Numbered from the stretch's first letter, positions 24,906 to 34,205 are shown. The stretch is DNA of 56,712 bases from an uncultured Acetatifactor sp. (GCA_910580225.1 CAJTXE010000030.1:1-56712); one strand, 5' to 3'. Notes: generated by a model not told the origin, from the sequence alone. Made by a program: numbers and translations.

Positions 24906-26093
24906 TCACTCCATTTTGATTTCTATCTCTTCCCCTGGCACCTGCCCGGCTTCCTGCAGTTTTTCATTCAGGATCTCATAGTACAGCTTCTCCCCATCCA
25001 TACATCCTGTGTCCAGGTCGAATCCCTGGAGCCTTAGATATTTGGGAAGTTCTCCTTTGGCCAGCCGGCTGATCCGGTATTTCGTATACCCCATCTTCTC
25101 CAGTTCCTCCTGAAGCATGGGCTTTCCATCCACCACATAGGCCCTCCTTGTTTCCTTTTGCATCTCCTTTAGGACAGCGAACACATCCTTATCCTCATTC
25201 CGGCATTTCCGGGTATAGAAAGCACTTGCAGTGATGCCAAACTCCCGCAGGAGTCCTGCCATGGTCTTATAGTTCCTTCCCCGGATCCGGCAGTGGGGAA
25301 TATAGTTCAGCATCTCCTCTTTCCCCATCCCCAGCCGTTCCTTCATCTGGTTTAAGACATCAAACTCCTCCAGAAAAGTAAGGGGCTGGCTCCGCAGCTG
25401 CTCCCTCACGCACAGGACTGAGATGCCGTAAACCCGGCACAGGTCGATCTGGCTCTCATACGCCTCCCCCCGATAGGTCACCTTATTTTTCTTTCCCGTC
25501 CCCTTGACAGGCCGTGTCAGTGCCTCCTCCAGATCCATCCCATATTCCAGACGGAAGTACACATTGGCCGGCTGTATCCGGTACACAGCACACAAGTCCC
25601 CGAAATGTTCATAGGTCTTTCCCTGGAATTGAACCGGTTCCGTCTCCAGCGCCTTCTTCACTGCTTCCTGGAGTCTTACCCCTTCCCGCACCTGACTGAC
25701 CAGATGATAGTGGCTGATGCCAAACACCATGGCGACCTGGGACAGGCTCTGGTACTCCTTCCCCCATACCACCATGTCACGGCTGGCATATCCTCTGGCA
25801 TATTCCACGGACTGTCCGATATCCTTTGTCCGGTAGTAGGCATGCTGCAGGATAGAAAGCGGAAGGTCCAGCTTTTCCGCCATGGAGCTTAAAGACGGAT
25901 ACTGCACACCCTCATACTCTGTCTGGATCCCATTGGTCACCTTCTCTCCAAGGGCAGTCTCCACGGCCTCCTCAAGTGTCCACCCTGAACAGAGGCGTCC
26001 TGTCACCCTTTTCTCATCAATTCCATACTCCTGGCACAATTCTTTCCTGGAGCCATATTCCTTTCCCTTATAACTGACCGGCTTTGGCGGCAT
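24906..26093 (-). CDS. Repeat protein of NUMOD1-like helix-turn-helix modules
   Basis: 395 aa made of about six repeats of some 55-60 residues: 'V.Y.G..Y.S...LC..YGI....V..RL..G..LEEAV' is seen at residues 6-46, 61-97, 109-146, 153-190, 202-236 and 270-310. This resembles NUMOD1/IENR1 helix-turn-helix modules usually attached to homing endonucleases, but no nuclease domain (GIY-YIG or HNH) is present. It lies between the TadE-like genes and TadC within the pilus operon. It may bind DNA at a repeated site, but function is unknown. Confidence 0.65.
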   Translation of the reverse strand: MPPKPVSYKGKEYGSRKELCQEYGIDEKRVTGRLCSGWTLEEAVETALGEKVTNGIQTEYEGVQYPSLSSMAEKLDLPLSILQHAYYRTKDIGQSVEYARGYASRDMVVWGKEYQSLSQVAMVFGISHYHLVSQVREGVRLQEAVKKALETEPVQFQGKTYEHFGDLCAVYRIQPANVYFRLEYGMDLEEALTRPVKGTGKKNKVTYRGEAYESQIDLCRVYGISVLCVREQLRSQPLTFLEEFDVLNQMKERLGMGKEEMLNYIPHCRIRGRNYKTMAGLLREFGITASAFYTRKCRNEDKDVFAVLKEMQKETRRAYVVDGKPMLQEELEKMGYTKYRISRLAKGELPKYLRLQGFDLDTGCMDGEKLYYEILNEKLQEAGQVPGEEIEIKME

Positions 26094-26105
26094 CTTTCAC
26101 CTCCC

Positions 26106-27002
26106 CTAAAACATACTCCCCATGGATTTGATGATCTCGATCACAATGATCGCCAGGTACATGAACAGGAAGCACATCAGCATCACAAAGCTGAACACCC
26201 GGATCTTCGGCGGGATCTTCCGGGCCTCCTTCTTCAACCGCTGCAGCTCCAGCTGCTTGAAGTCATGGGAGAGCATCTGAAAATACATGGCTCCGTCATC
26301 TCCCCGCAGCACCCCGATCAGCCCCCGGACCACATCGGAGAGCATGGGGGAATTGAGCCTGGCCTCGAACCGGGTCAGGGCCGCCTCATAGCTGCTGGAT
26401 CGCATGTCCGCCACCAGCACGTCCAGTTCCCCGGAAAACTGCTCTCCTGCGTTCTTCTTATAGTTCTCCACGATGGAGAGCACGTCCCGGCTGTTCTTCA
26501 GTTCCTGCTCGATGGTGGATACAAACCGGGGCAGCTCCGTCTCAATGACTCCCCGCTTCTTCGCAAGCAGCTCATCCGCACGGTTAATCTCCTTAAAATA
26601 GACCATCACGGAAAGGAACACCACCATCACTGACAGCAGGGGGAATACAAGCAGCGCCGGGAGGATCCCCAGCATCACGGCACCTGCTTTCACAAACGCA
26701 TAGGCCTGATAGACCTCCGGCTCCAGGTTCAGCCCGCTGGCCTTTAAGATATTTTTCAGACGGCTCCTTTTATAGGCATCCATCCGGATATAAGGGGCAA
26801 ATCTGGCCGCCAGTGTCAGCAGGTAGGTCTCAAACGTCTTCGCCGCTGTCTTCTTCTCCCTGCCCGTATTGACCATGGCCTTTGAGGTCCGAAGGTAGGG
26901 AAGGCGCAGCAGATCCGCTGTCACAAAGAACAGCCCTCCTGCCAAAAACACCCCAAAGGCCGCCAGCAGCCCCATCATCAACATGGTTGTCACCTGTATC
27001 AC
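26106..27002 (-). CDS. tadC: TadC-like pilus platform protein (T2SSF)
   Basis: 298 aa with two or three membrane helices at the N-terminus, a pair of helices near residue 120, a cytoplasmic T2SSF helical domain (ETELPRFVSTIEQELKNSRD...), and a C-terminal helix. Matches the inner-membrane platform protein TadC, partner of TadB. Start-stop overlap with TadB (ATGA). Confidence 0.85.
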   Translation of the reverse strand: MIQVTTMLMMGLLAAFGVFLAGGLFFVTADLLRLPYLRTSKAMVNTGREKKTAAKTFETYLLTLAARFAPYIRMDAYKRSRLKNILKASGLNLEPEVYQAYAFVKAGAVMLGILPALLVFPLLSVMVVFLSVMVYFKEINRADELLAKKRGVIETELPRFVSTIEQELKNSRDVLSIVENYKKNAGEQFSGELDVLVADMRSSSYEAALTRFEARLNSPMLSDVVRGLIGVLRGDDGAMYFQMLSHDFKQLELQRLKKEARKIPPKIRVFSFVMLMCFLFMYLAIIVIEIIKSMGSMF

Positions 27003-27928
27003 CTCCTGTACTCTAACGGTTTGGTCAGTCTTATGACCAATGCTGTGGAAACAAAAATCAGGGCCGCCGTCACCGCCAGGATGATCTGCCCCACGGTTGT
27101 GAACATCAGCGTCTCATACCAGCTACGGTTTAAGAAATACATCAGTGGGATGTTGCCGATCACCAGGAAGACCATGGTGATGAACTCCTTTCTGGGTTCT
27201 GTCACCAGAAATTCCAGCTCCGCATTCACGATCCGCATGTCAGACATCTTGTTCACGATGGGAGTCAGGGTGGTCTTTAAGCTCCGGTCCAGCTGGCAGT
27301 CGCTTAAGGCATCACACCATTCCTCGAACACGTCATTCTCGATCCGGCCCCGCAGAACCTTCAGCGCCGCCTCCACATCCGGGTTCACCATCTTTACCTG
27401 GGTGACAAAATCCCGGAACACGTTCTGGACGGGCGGATTTAAATAATGCAGATTTTCCTCCACCGCTGTCAAAATGTCTTCGTTGCGCAGGTATGCCGTA
27501 GTGATGATGGAGAGCGCCGTCTCCAGTTCCGCTGATACATTCTTTTTATAGTGGTTTGCGGTCAGGCGCACATACCAGAATGGTATGAACAGAAAACCGC
27601 AGGCCATCACCGGTGCCAGAAAAAAGTTCCCAATCATGATGGCAAAGGAGCCGCCTGCGGCGAACAGGGCAAGACTCACCGCACAGACAAGAGAGAATCG
27701 ATTTCCTCTCCCGGTCATCACAAGGATGTCCTGGGCTTCTGTAATCTCCTTCTTCAGGATCCCCGGCTTCTTCCTTCTGGTGGCCTCGTTGATCTCCTCT
27801 TTCAACGTCTTCGGTTTCCGCAGAAGAAAGGAAAACAAGTCATCCGTAAACTCCACCGGCCTTAAACGCAGCAGAAAGAAACAGCCGGCGATCATTCCGG
27901 CACAGGCCAGTAACTGGATCATGGTCAT
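26999..27928 (-). CDS. tadB: TadB-like pilus platform protein (T2SSF)
   Basis: 309 aa; membrane helices at residues 5-20, about 85-120 and two at the C-terminus, with a T2SSF cytoplasmic domain (ELETALSIITTAYLRNEDILTAVEENL). In the Tad system TadB and TadC together transmit force from the ATPase to the pilin. Overlaps the TadA stop by four bases. Confidence 0.85.
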   Translation of the reverse strand: MTMIQLLACAGMIAGCFFLLRLRPVEFTDDLFSFLLRKPKTLKEEINEATRRKKPGILKKEITEAQDILVMTGRGNRFSLVCAVSLALFAAGGSFAIMIGNFFLAPVMACGFLFIPFWYVRLTANHYKKNVSAELETALSIITTAYLRNEDILTAVEENLHYLNPPVQNVFRDFVTQVKMVNPDVEAALKVLRGRIENDVFEEWCDALSDCQLDRSLKTTLTPIVNKMSDMRIVNAELEFLVTEPRKEFITMVFLVIGNIPLMYFLNRSWYETLMFTTVGQIILAVTAALIFVSTALVIRLTKPLEYRR

Positions 27929-29688
27929 TGTTCTACACCCCCTTTCAGGCGCTCCAGCACACTGCCGGGCATCCCGTTCTCGGTCAGCCTCCTGGCCAGT
28001 CCCTCCGAAATGGGATTGACCCTTCTGTGGCTGCCTTCAATGATAAATTTCCCCTCCTCCATCCGGTTCTCCGTGATCTCATACTGGAACAGGGGCCGAA
28101 ACTGGCGGCTCCCATCGGCACAGATCTCACATTCCATGATCTCCATCAGGCGGCGCTGCCGGTTCTCCAGCTGTTTGCAGAAGGCCACGATGGGGTAGGC
28201 CTCCGTCACATAGGCCATCAGGGTCTCATCGCTCATGTCCACCGCACGCTTGCATAAGGACACCATCCTGCGGTAGGTGGCCTCACAGCTGTTGGAGTGG
28301 ATGGTGGTGATCACCGCCACGCCGGTTCTTGCCGCCTCCTGGGCCGCATTGGCCTCCGGCCCCCGCATCTCCCCCACCACGATCACATCCGGATTAAACC
28401 GGAGAGCCATGTCCAGGAGGGCGATCTGGTCCACCCGCTGGCGGTCGTTCTCACTGTCGCGGGTCAGGGTATGGATCACGGAATTGCTCACCTTCCCCTC
28501 TTTTTCCCGCACCAGGGCCAGTTCCCTGGAGCCGGATTCTATGGTGTAGATCCGCTTCTTATCTGGGATGGTGGTCAGAAGCCAGCCCATCAGGGTGGTC
28601 TTCCCGGAACTGGTGGCCCCTGCCACACAGACCGAGATCCCATAGCGGACACATTCCGTTAAAAAGTCCAGCATCTCCCCTGTCGCCGTGCCGCCCTTTA
28701 CAAAGTCAGAGGCCTGCATGGACTGGGGATTGACGATACGGATGGAAGCCGCCACCCCGATGTCCTCATCCACCAGCGGGGTCTTCATGGCGGCGATCCG
28801 GATGTTTTTGCTTAAATGCCCCAATACTGCAGGGCTTGCGTTGTCCAGCACCATGCCGGAGGTATGCAGCATCCGGCGCACCACGTTGATGGCATGCTGG
28901 GGACTTTCAAACCGCTCTTCCAGCTTCCTCGTCTCCCCGCCTGCATACTGAACCTCGATGTCCTTCCAGCTGTTGATGTCGATCTCCTCGATGCCGGCCC
29001 CGAACACATATCTGGTCAGGAAGGAGAACTCCGCCATCTCCGTATAGATGGTGTCCACCAGTTCCTGGCCGCTCATGCCCTTGACGGCAATCCGGTAGTC
29101 CTGCACATATTTGGTAATATAACGCTTGATCTGGGCCTTGGTATCCTCCCCGCCCTCATCCATGATCAGCGTGGAATATTTACTGGAGATGTACTCCTGT
29201 ACCTCCTGCAGGACAGAGGCGAAGTCCCTGGCGTTGTCCTGCGGAGAGAAGAACAGGTCATGGGTCCTAAGTGCCGTCCCGCCCTTCTGGAACTGCACCG
29301 CCTCGTCTTCCTCCTCCACATCCAGGACAGCCGGAGGCCCTATGGGCGCTGCGTGTACCTGGGCATTGGTCACGCCTACCGTTGCAGTCGGGATCCGGGG
29401 GCGGGAAGGAAATGCCGGAGCAGCAAAGTTTTCCTTTTCTGCCGGTTTTCCAGGCTCTTTTATCACAGATAGATCAGAATCCTTCTCCCTGCTTCTTCCG
29501 GATCCCCCATTTGCATCCAACATTCTTTCGGACTCTCCCCTCCCGTTTTTGTTTCCGATATGTCCCTCTACCGTCCTGATATCCTGGCTGTCCCTTCCAT
29601 CCGCCGTGCCTGCCCTCTGCCCATTCCCGGAAGCCGCCTGCCCCATTGCCGGGCCAAACAGTTCCTGCGATCTTTTTTCCCCTAACAT
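27925..29688 (-). CDS. tadA: TadA/CpaF-type pilus assembly ATPase
   Basis: 587 aa. Walker A GATSSGKT at about residues 357-364, Walker B VIVVGEMRG at about 436-444, and a His-box (TTIHSNS) are typical of CpaF/TadA secretion ATPases. The first 130 residues are a Gly/Pro/acidic extension not seen in standard TadA. It powers assembly and retraction of Flp pili. Start ATG overlaps the TadZ stop by seven bases. Confidence 0.93.
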   Translation of the reverse strand: MLGEKRSQELFGPAMGQAASGNGQRAGTADGRDSQDIRTVEGHIGNKNGRGESERMLDANGGSGRSREKDSDLSVIKEPGKPAEKENFAAPAFPSRPRIPTATVGVTNAQVHAAPIGPPAVLDVEEEDEAVQFQKGGTALRTHDLFFSPQDNARDFASVLQEVQEYISSKYSTLIMDEGGEDTKAQIKRYITKYVQDYRIAVKGMSGQELVDTIYTEMAEFSFLTRYVFGAGIEEIDINSWKDIEVQYAGGETRKLEERFESPQHAINVVRRMLHTSGMVLDNASPAVLGHLSKNIRIAAMKTPLVDEDIGVAASIRIVNPQSMQASDFVKGGTATGEMLDFLTECVRYGISVCVAGATSSGKTTLMGWLLTTIPDKKRIYTIESGSRELALVREKEGKVSNSVIHTLTRDSENDRQRVDQIALLDMALRFNPDVIVVGEMRGPEANAAQEAARTGVAVITTIHSNSCEATYRRMVSLCKRAVDMSDETLMAYVTEAYPIVAFCKQLENRQRRLMEIMECEICADGSRQFRPLFQYEITENRMEEGKFIIEGSHRRVNPISEGLARRLTENGMPGSVLERLKGGVEQ

Positions 29689-30503
29689 CCGAACACCTCC
29701 CTGCTGACTGCTTCCAGCTCCTTCCTAAAGCCCCGGCTGTCCCGAAGAGACAGATCCGCCAGAAGGTTCCCGGCCAGGGTCTGTCTGGCAAGCTCCGGGG
29801 AATGGGGCAGGCGGAAGGTCACGTTTCCAAGCACCTGTTCCGCGTGATCGCTGGCCTCATCCGTCCTTACGTTGCTGGCCACCTTATACTGCTTGTCCGC
29901 ATCCCATTTGTTGTCCCGCAGGAGAGGAAGCTGGCTGGACAGGTAGCTGATGCTCTTTAAGTCACAGTTCACCAGCCGAAGCACCGCATCCGATTCCATC
30001 AGGGCCACCGCCGAGAGGATGTCGTTGGCGATATAACTTCCGCAGTCGATGATGATATAGGGAGCGATCCCTTTCAGGCACTGGATCAGCTCCGATGCCT
30101 GGCTGGCAGTAAAGGGCGGATAAGTGTACTCGTTCTCTCCCTTTAACATCCCAAGGAAGGTGAGACAGCCGTACTTCTTATGAGTCACCAGGTTGTGCTT
30201 CACCAGGGATTCCGACACCCGCACCGCCGCCAGAACGCTGCCCAGGGAATGCTCGCATTCCAGTTCTCCGGGCGGGCAGATGCAGGGCAGCATGGGGGCG
30301 GTCATATCGCACAGCAGGAGGATGACGTTTTTCTTCTTCCCTGCCAGATATTTGGCCAGCTTCACCGCCACGGTGGTCTTGCCGCTGCCAGGGCTTCCCC
30401 AGACTGCCAGCACCTGGTTCGGGGAGCCGTACCCGTCATACTCCGCTTCCCTCTGGCCGCCATCCTCCCTGCGGCCAAAGATTCCATTCTTTTTAAAGTT
30501 CAT
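29682..30503 (-). CDS. TadZ/CpaE-like P-loop ATPase
   Basis: 273 aa. Walker A GSPGSGKTT lies near residue 35, followed by a MinD/ParA-type fold (IIIDCGSY as Walker B-like). In Tad loci this position is occupied by TadZ/CpaE, which places the pilus apparatus. It directly follows the CpaB gene and overlaps TadA, fixing the role by context. Confidence 0.75.
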   Translation of the reverse strand: MNFKKNGIFGRREDGGQREAEYDGYGSPNQVLAVWGSPGSGKTTVAVKLAKYLAGKKKNVILLLCDMTAPMLPCICPPGELECEHSLGSVLAAVRVSESLVKHNLVTHKKYGCLTFLGMLKGENEYTYPPFTASQASELIQCLKGIAPYIIIDCGSYIANDILSAVALMESDAVLRLVNCDLKSISYLSSQLPLLRDNKWDADKQYKVASNVRTDEASDHAEQVLGNVTFRLPHSPELARQTLAGNLLADLSLRDSRGFRKELEAVSREVFGC

Positions 30504-31436
30504 CTACTGCTCCTCCCCGTCCCCGCTGGCAGGAGCCTCCCTGTCTCCCTCCGTGTTCGCTGTGTCCTCTGTTTTTTCGCTGCTTCCTTCTTTCTGCTCT
30601 GAAGATTCCTGTGTCTCCTGGGAATCCGCCTCATCTCCTGTGCCTTCCGCTTCCCCTTCTTCCGTTTTCTCTCCTTCTGTTTCCTCCCCTTCGCTGTCCT
30701 CTTCCTCCGGGGCATACAGCGCTTCCAGCAGTTCGTCCTGGGCTTCTATGAATTTCCCCGCATTCTCCTTCGTTCCCCTGTACACCAGGGAAAGGTGCAG
30801 CTTTCCGTCCGCCTCCAGATCCGCCAGCACTTTGCTCTGTTCCGGGGACACCAGGAGAGTGACCGTTCCCGGAAGCTCCCGGTCCTCATCCTCCGCCTGT
30901 TCTCCGGTATTGGCATCGTAGCCGCTGTTGGCGGTTACCGCGATGACTTCCACATACTGCAGTTCTGCCGGGATAACCGTGACTCCCTGCTTCTTATAGT
31001 CCGGGGCAATGACCGAGACGATGTCCCCGCTCATCAGCTTTCCGGACAGGCCGTTGGCAAAAGCCTTGACCGTGACGGAGATAGCCTGCTTTTCCCCGTT
31101 CAGACTGTAGAGATAGGCATTCTCCGCCGCAGGGGCATCTGCGATCTTGGAGCTGATGATGTAATCGCCGGGGACCATATCTGCAGAAGCAAACCTGCCA
31201 ATCACCGTGGCCGTATCCTTCACCACACCATCCGGAAGGTTGTAGCCACCCACCTCCACGGTCCGCACCATGTCCTTTGTGATCTCATCCCCGATATGGA
31301 TCTCCTTCACCACCCGGACGATCTCCACCTTCTGGCTCATGGATTTGTTAAACAGCGGGGTTACCGCGAAACAGATGACCAGAGAAAGGATGATGCAGAT
31401 CACCCCGATCACGGTCCGATTCTTAAAAAAGCTCAT
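30504..31436 (-). CDS. CpaB/RcpC-like pilus protein with SAF domain and acidic tail
   Basis: About 310 aa. One N-terminal membrane helix (VIGVICIILSLVICFAVTPLF), then an SAF domain (VVKEIHIGDEITKDMV...) and RcpC-like region, and finally an 80-residue Glu/Ser/Thr-rich low-complexity tail. ATG at 31436 is preceded by GGAGG. In Gram-negatives CpaB sits near the outer-membrane secretin; in a Gram-positive element it may instead anchor the pilus in the wall. Start of the tad operon proper. Confidence 0.8.
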   Translation of the reverse strand: MSFFKNRTVIGVICIILSLVICFAVTPLFNKSMSQKVEIVRVVKEIHIGDEITKDMVRTVEVGGYNLPDGVVKDTATVIGRFASADMVPGDYIISSKIADAPAAENAYLYSLNGEKQAISVTVKAFANGLSGKLMSGDIVSVIAPDYKKQGVTVIPAELQYVEVIAVTANSGYDANTGEQAEDEDRELPGTVTLLVSPEQSKVLADLEADGKLHLSLVYRGTKENAGKFIEAQDELLEALYAPEEEDSEGEETEGEKTEEGEAEGTGDEADSQETQESSEQKEGSSEKTEDTANTEGDREAPASGDGEEQ

Positions 31437-31520
31437 AATTTCCTCCATTCTGTGCGCGTTTCACAACACAAACAGGTATTGGTAAAATATTTTTCTTTCA
31501 CCCTTTTCCTCCGATAGAAC

Positions 31521-31555
31521 ATGCGGCAGACCATATCTCTTCCGGCCTGCCGCAT
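31521..31555. other. Perfect 9-bp inverted repeat upstream of the CpaB gene
   Basis: ATGCGGCAG and CTGCCGCAT are separated by 17 bases. No U-run is adjacent on either side. It is in the 143-bp gap between the 33-aa protein and CpaB; possible operator or transcript-processing hairpin. Confidence 0.45.
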
Positions 31556-31579
31556 CCTCTCCATTTTTACAGTTTCATT

Positions 31580-31681
31580 TTAGCAGGGCGATCCATAATG
31601 CTTCTTACGGCGGCGCAGCACACAGAACACGGCAGCGGACACCGAAGCAAGGACACCTGCAACAAGCAGGATCTTCTTCAT
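31580..31681 (-). CDS. 33-aa single-pass membrane micro-protein
   Basis: MKKILLVAGVLASVSAAVFCV followed by a basic tail RRRKKHYGSPC; ribosome site GGAGG eight bases before ATG at 31681. One membrane helix with an inside-positive tail. Comparable micro-protein at 46068-46175. Function unknown; the place in the tad operon suggests a pilus or membrane role. Confidence 0.6.
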   Translation of the reverse strand: MKKILLVAGVLASVSAAVFCVLRRRKKHYGSPC

Positions 31682-31801
31682 ACACATCTCCTCCTTCCCC
31701 GAAAGAAAAACAGACTGCCGGATCCGACAGCCAAAAACAGTTTCCAAAATGCCCCCTGTCACAGATCGTTGACATTTTCCCGGAAGAAACACACTCCTTC
31801 C

Positions 31802-32284
31802 TTATGGGAGAAAATAAGCTGCCAGAAAACCGGCAGACAGAAATGGAGCCATTGGCCGGGCTTCCTTCCCCCGCAGCCCTCCTGAAATGACCAAACAGGA
31901 ACACAGCATCAAAAGCAGCCCGATGACGCATCCGAATATGGTATCCCAGAACCCCAGGACCAGGCCGCAGGCTGCCACCATCTTCACATCTCCACCGCCC
32001 ATCCCTCCTCCCATGGCCGCAATCAGGAAAGGTACCGCAGCCAGGAGTCCCCAGAGATTCGCTGGCCGGAAACACAGCAGCGCTGACAGAGCAATCCCCA
32101 GGTTCAGGATATCCGGGATGATATGCCTCCGGCAGTCAATCCAGGCCGCTGCCAGTAAAAGCGCCGCAAACAGAATTATCTGCATCAAGGCCAGAATCTG
32201 CCCCGGCTGGATGGCCACCCCCTGTATCCCGGACACAAGCCAGGGAGCCGGCAGGATCAGGGCTATACCAGCCCTAGCCGGCAT
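31802..32284 (-). CDS. TadV/CpaA-type prepilin peptidase (A24)
   Basis: 160 aa; six or so hydrophobic segments. The catalytic Asp pair of A24 peptidases is visible: AAWIDCRRHIIPD and the GGGDVKM (GxGDxK-like) motif. It would process the Flp-like prepilins. Its ATG at 32284 overlaps the stop of the pilin gene by 11 bases (ATGCCGGCTAG), so pilin and peptidase are co-translated. Confidence 0.88.
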   Translation of the reverse strand: MPARAGIALILPAPWLVSGIQGVAIQPGQILALMQIILFAALLLAAAWIDCRRHIIPDILNLGIALSALLCFRPANLWGLLAAVPFLIAAMGGGMGGGDVKMVAACGLVLGFWDTIFGCVIGLLLMLCSCLVISGGLRGKEARPMAPFLSAGFLAAYFLP

Positions 32285-32504
32285 AGTTAAACATTTCCTG
32301 CACACGGCGGGTCAGCGTGGGCAGGACGGTCTCATCGAACAGCGCATACAGGCCTGCCAGCACCAGCGCTCCGATGACCACTGCCATCAGGATCTTGATG
32401 GCAGTATCCACGAACCCTTCCCCTGACCTGTTGGTGAGAGCCTGACGGATCTGGAATGCCCTGCGGGACACACGGTTTCCTAACTGGATCATTACTTTTC
32501 TCAA
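32274..32504 (-). CDS. Flp-like pilin (DUF6133-type), copy 1
   Basis: 76 aa from a TTG start at 32504, eight bases from AGGAGG; an ATG at 32510 is too close. The N-terminal part then aligns length-for-length with copy 2 (34613-34843). A basic head, then SGEGFVDTAIKILMAVVIGA and an amphipathic end FNYAG. Cleavage after the first Gly would leave Asp at +5. The two copies are near-identical in protein and about 85% identical in DNA. Confidence 0.85.
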   Translation of the reverse strand: MRKVMIQLGNRVSRRAFQIRQALTNRSGEGFVDTAIKILMAVVIGALVLAGLYALFDETVLPTLTRRVQEMFNYAG

Positions 32505-32531
32505 AATCATCTCCTCCTTTTTCTGCTGATA

Positions 32532-32568
32532 AAACAGACGGAGGCAGGCGTACAGATGCGCCTGCCTC
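32532..32568 (-). terminator. Intrinsic terminator before the pilin gene
   Basis: On the minus strand GAGGCAGGCG pairs with CGCCTGCCTC (10 bp, eight-base loop) and a TTTT run follows six bases after. It separates the SpoVG-like transcript from the pilin/peptidase transcript. A smaller dyad (CTCCCG/CGGGAG, 32577-32594) lies just upstream. Confidence 0.6.
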
Positions 32569-32666
32569 ATCCGGCACCTCCCGTTCCATCGGGAGATTGC
32601 CGCATTTCATTGGTCTCTTTGGTTTCTGATTCTCTCCGTTTTCTGTCGATCTCCTGCCTGCCGCTG

Positions 32667-33176
32667 CTACATGGACATCCCGCCCATGCCCTCCTCCTGC
32701 TCCGGATCCTCCTCTTCCTGGAAGTTGGCATCGTCCAGGTCCGGTTCCTCCCCGGAAACCTGCCCTTCTCCCACAGTCTGCGCTTCCCTGGAAGTCTGTT
32801 CCTCTCCTGAAGCCTGCTCCTCCTGCATGGCCAGGGTCTGGGTATACGCCTCCCGCACCGCCTGATCGAACTGTTCCCGCAGGCCACGGCTCTCAAAGAA
32901 GCAGGCATCCTTGTATTCCCTGGTGTCCGCCATTTTCGTCCTGGGCATCACCACCGTCAGATCGTAGTCATCCTCCTTGATCTTGACGTTGCGGATGGTG
33001 CAGATGCCTGCCAGCTCCACATCTGCGGTGGCCAGGAATTCTCCCCTCCGGCTGTCCGTGTGGATCGCCACCCCGGTTACCGGCAGAACCTCCGGCTGTG
33101 CTGCTTCCTGCTGGCGAGCCTGTACGGCTGTCCTCTGTGTCTGGTCATCTCTTCTCGGTATTCTTTTTTCCTCCAT
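32667..33176 (-). CDS. SpoVG-like protein, long form
   Basis: 169 aa. The central part (GEFLATADVELAGICTIRNVKI, then VVMPRTK...EYKDACFF) is the SpoVG fold, an RNA/DNA-binding regulator. The first 30 residues are Gln/Arg-rich and the last 50 acidic, ending EEGMGGMSM. The ribosome site before ATG is weak. A paralogue is at 34206-34592. SpoVG-like proteins on ICEs may act on host gene expression in the recipient; function here unproven. Confidence 0.75.
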   Translation of the reverse strand: MEEKRIPRRDDQTQRTAVQARQQEAAQPEVLPVTGVAIHTDSRRGEFLATADVELAGICTIRNVKIKEDDYDLTVVMPRTKMADTREYKDACFFESRGLREQFDQAVREAYTQTLAMQEEQASGEEQTSREAQTVGEGQVSGEEPDLDDANFQEEEDPEQEEGMGGMSM

Positions 33177-33230
33177 CTTCTTTTTTATCTAAATCCCCGT
33201 TGGGGCTTCAGAGCTTCTTTCCTGCAGAAA

Positions 33231-33251
33231 GCCGCCACAAAAAGCGGCGGC
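33231..33251 (-). terminator. Possible terminator after the RHH gene
   Basis: On the minus strand GCCGCC-GCTTTTTGT-GGCGGC is followed by TTTCT. The stem is strong but the T-run is short. Confidence 0.5.
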
Positions 33252-33263
33252 CTTCCCTTTCCT

Positions 33264-33659
33264 CTATGATGCTTCTGTATCTGCTTCCTGCTCTTCCCTG
33301 GCTTCTCCCGCCTCATCGTTATTCCTTTCGGCTCCTTCGGCCTCCGTCCTATTTTCTTCAGCCGCTTCTTCCTCGTACCGTTCCAGTTCCCTCGTGATCA
33401 GCCCGATCACAAACTCCCTCTGGCTCAGTCCCGGATGCTCTGCCAGGTATCCCTTCACCCGTGCGAACAGCTCCTCCGATACCTGGAATGCCAGCGTCCT
33501 TGTCCCGTTTGCCATCTCTTTCCCGCCTTTCTTAAAATGCTCCTCCAGTACCATCTCCACATACTGCGCCAGGGTCAGCGCAAGGGCCTCCTGCTCCTGC
33601 TTCACTCTCCCGTGCAGTTCCTCCGGGATCATGGCACATAAGTTTTTCCGTTTTTCCAT
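33264..33659 (-). CDS. Tandem ribbon-helix-helix-like protein
   Basis: 131 aa. Two RHH-like units are seen: residues 1-44 (NLCAMIPEELHGRVKQEQEA then LAQYVEMVLEEHF) and 52-93 (RTLAFQVSEELFARVKGYLAEH then QREFVIGLITRELERY), followed by an acidic disordered tail. Likely DNA-binding regulator acting as a pseudo-dimer. Ribosome site AAGGAG eight bases before ATG. No toxin gene next to it. Confidence 0.7.
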   Translation of the reverse strand: MEKRKNLCAMIPEELHGRVKQEQEALALTLAQYVEMVLEEHFKKGGKEMANGTRTLAFQVSEELFARVKGYLAEHPGLSQREFVIGLITRELERYEEEAAEENRTEAEGAERNNDEAGEAREEQEADTEAS

Positions 33660-33757
33660 AGCCGTTTCTCCTTCCTGTAAGCCAAGTATATGGAAAACCG
33701 GGCGGAATAGCTATGACCAATACCAACAAGGATTTCCCATAAAACGAAGCATATCCA

Positions 33758-34186
33758 CTACAATGTCATATCGCCCATGCCCTGGGTCAGATCCTCCCCC
33801 TGGAACATGGATGTATAGCTGCCCACCGCATCCGCAAGGGTCTTATAGTCCGCCGCCGTGGGCTGGCAGACATACCAGGCAAAGTCATTCCCGTCTTTCC
33901 AGATATGAGGAAACATCCCTTCCCGGAAGTTGGGATTTGTGGTCTGCTTTCTGCCCAGCACCTCCGAAAACCGCAGGAGCAGGCTGTCGATGGGACCTTC
34001 CTTCCGGTTCAGCAGGGTCACTTTCAGAGCGGAATAATGGTCTGCCACCCCTTCAGTGGCAAACTCCATCCGTACCCGGATATCTTCATCCAGCTTGCCA
34101 TAACATGCGCGGCCGGCGAAGATGGTCTCCGGAAAAGACAGCCCATGCTGGAACAGCTTCCTCATTTCTTTTTCAAAAAATGTCAT
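33758..34186 (-). CDS. Conserved ICE protein of unknown function
   Basis: 142 aa. Starts MTFFEKEMRKLFQHG; has FPETIFAGRACYGKLDEDIRVRM and FAWYVCQPTAADYKTLADAV. I know this sequence type from other Firmicute ICEs but not its function. Soluble, mixed alpha/beta. Ends LTQGMGDMTL, the methionine-rich tail. GTG at 34189 is an alternative start. It lies between the RHH gene and a SpoVG-like gene. Confidence 0.6.
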   Translation of the reverse strand: MTFFEKEMRKLFQHGLSFPETIFAGRACYGKLDEDIRVRMEFATEGVADHYSALKVTLLNRKEGPIDSLLLRFSEVLGRKQTTNPNFREGMFPHIWKDGNDFAWYVCQPTAADYKTLADAVGSYTSMFQGEDLTQGMGDMTL

Positions 34187-34205
34187 CACAGCCTTCCCCT
34201 TTCTC

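Noticed and set aside
33264..33659. Antitoxin of a toxin-antitoxin pair
   Set aside because: The RHH fold fits, but no small toxin gene overlaps or adjoins it; the neighbours are SpoVG-like and an unrelated conserved protein.
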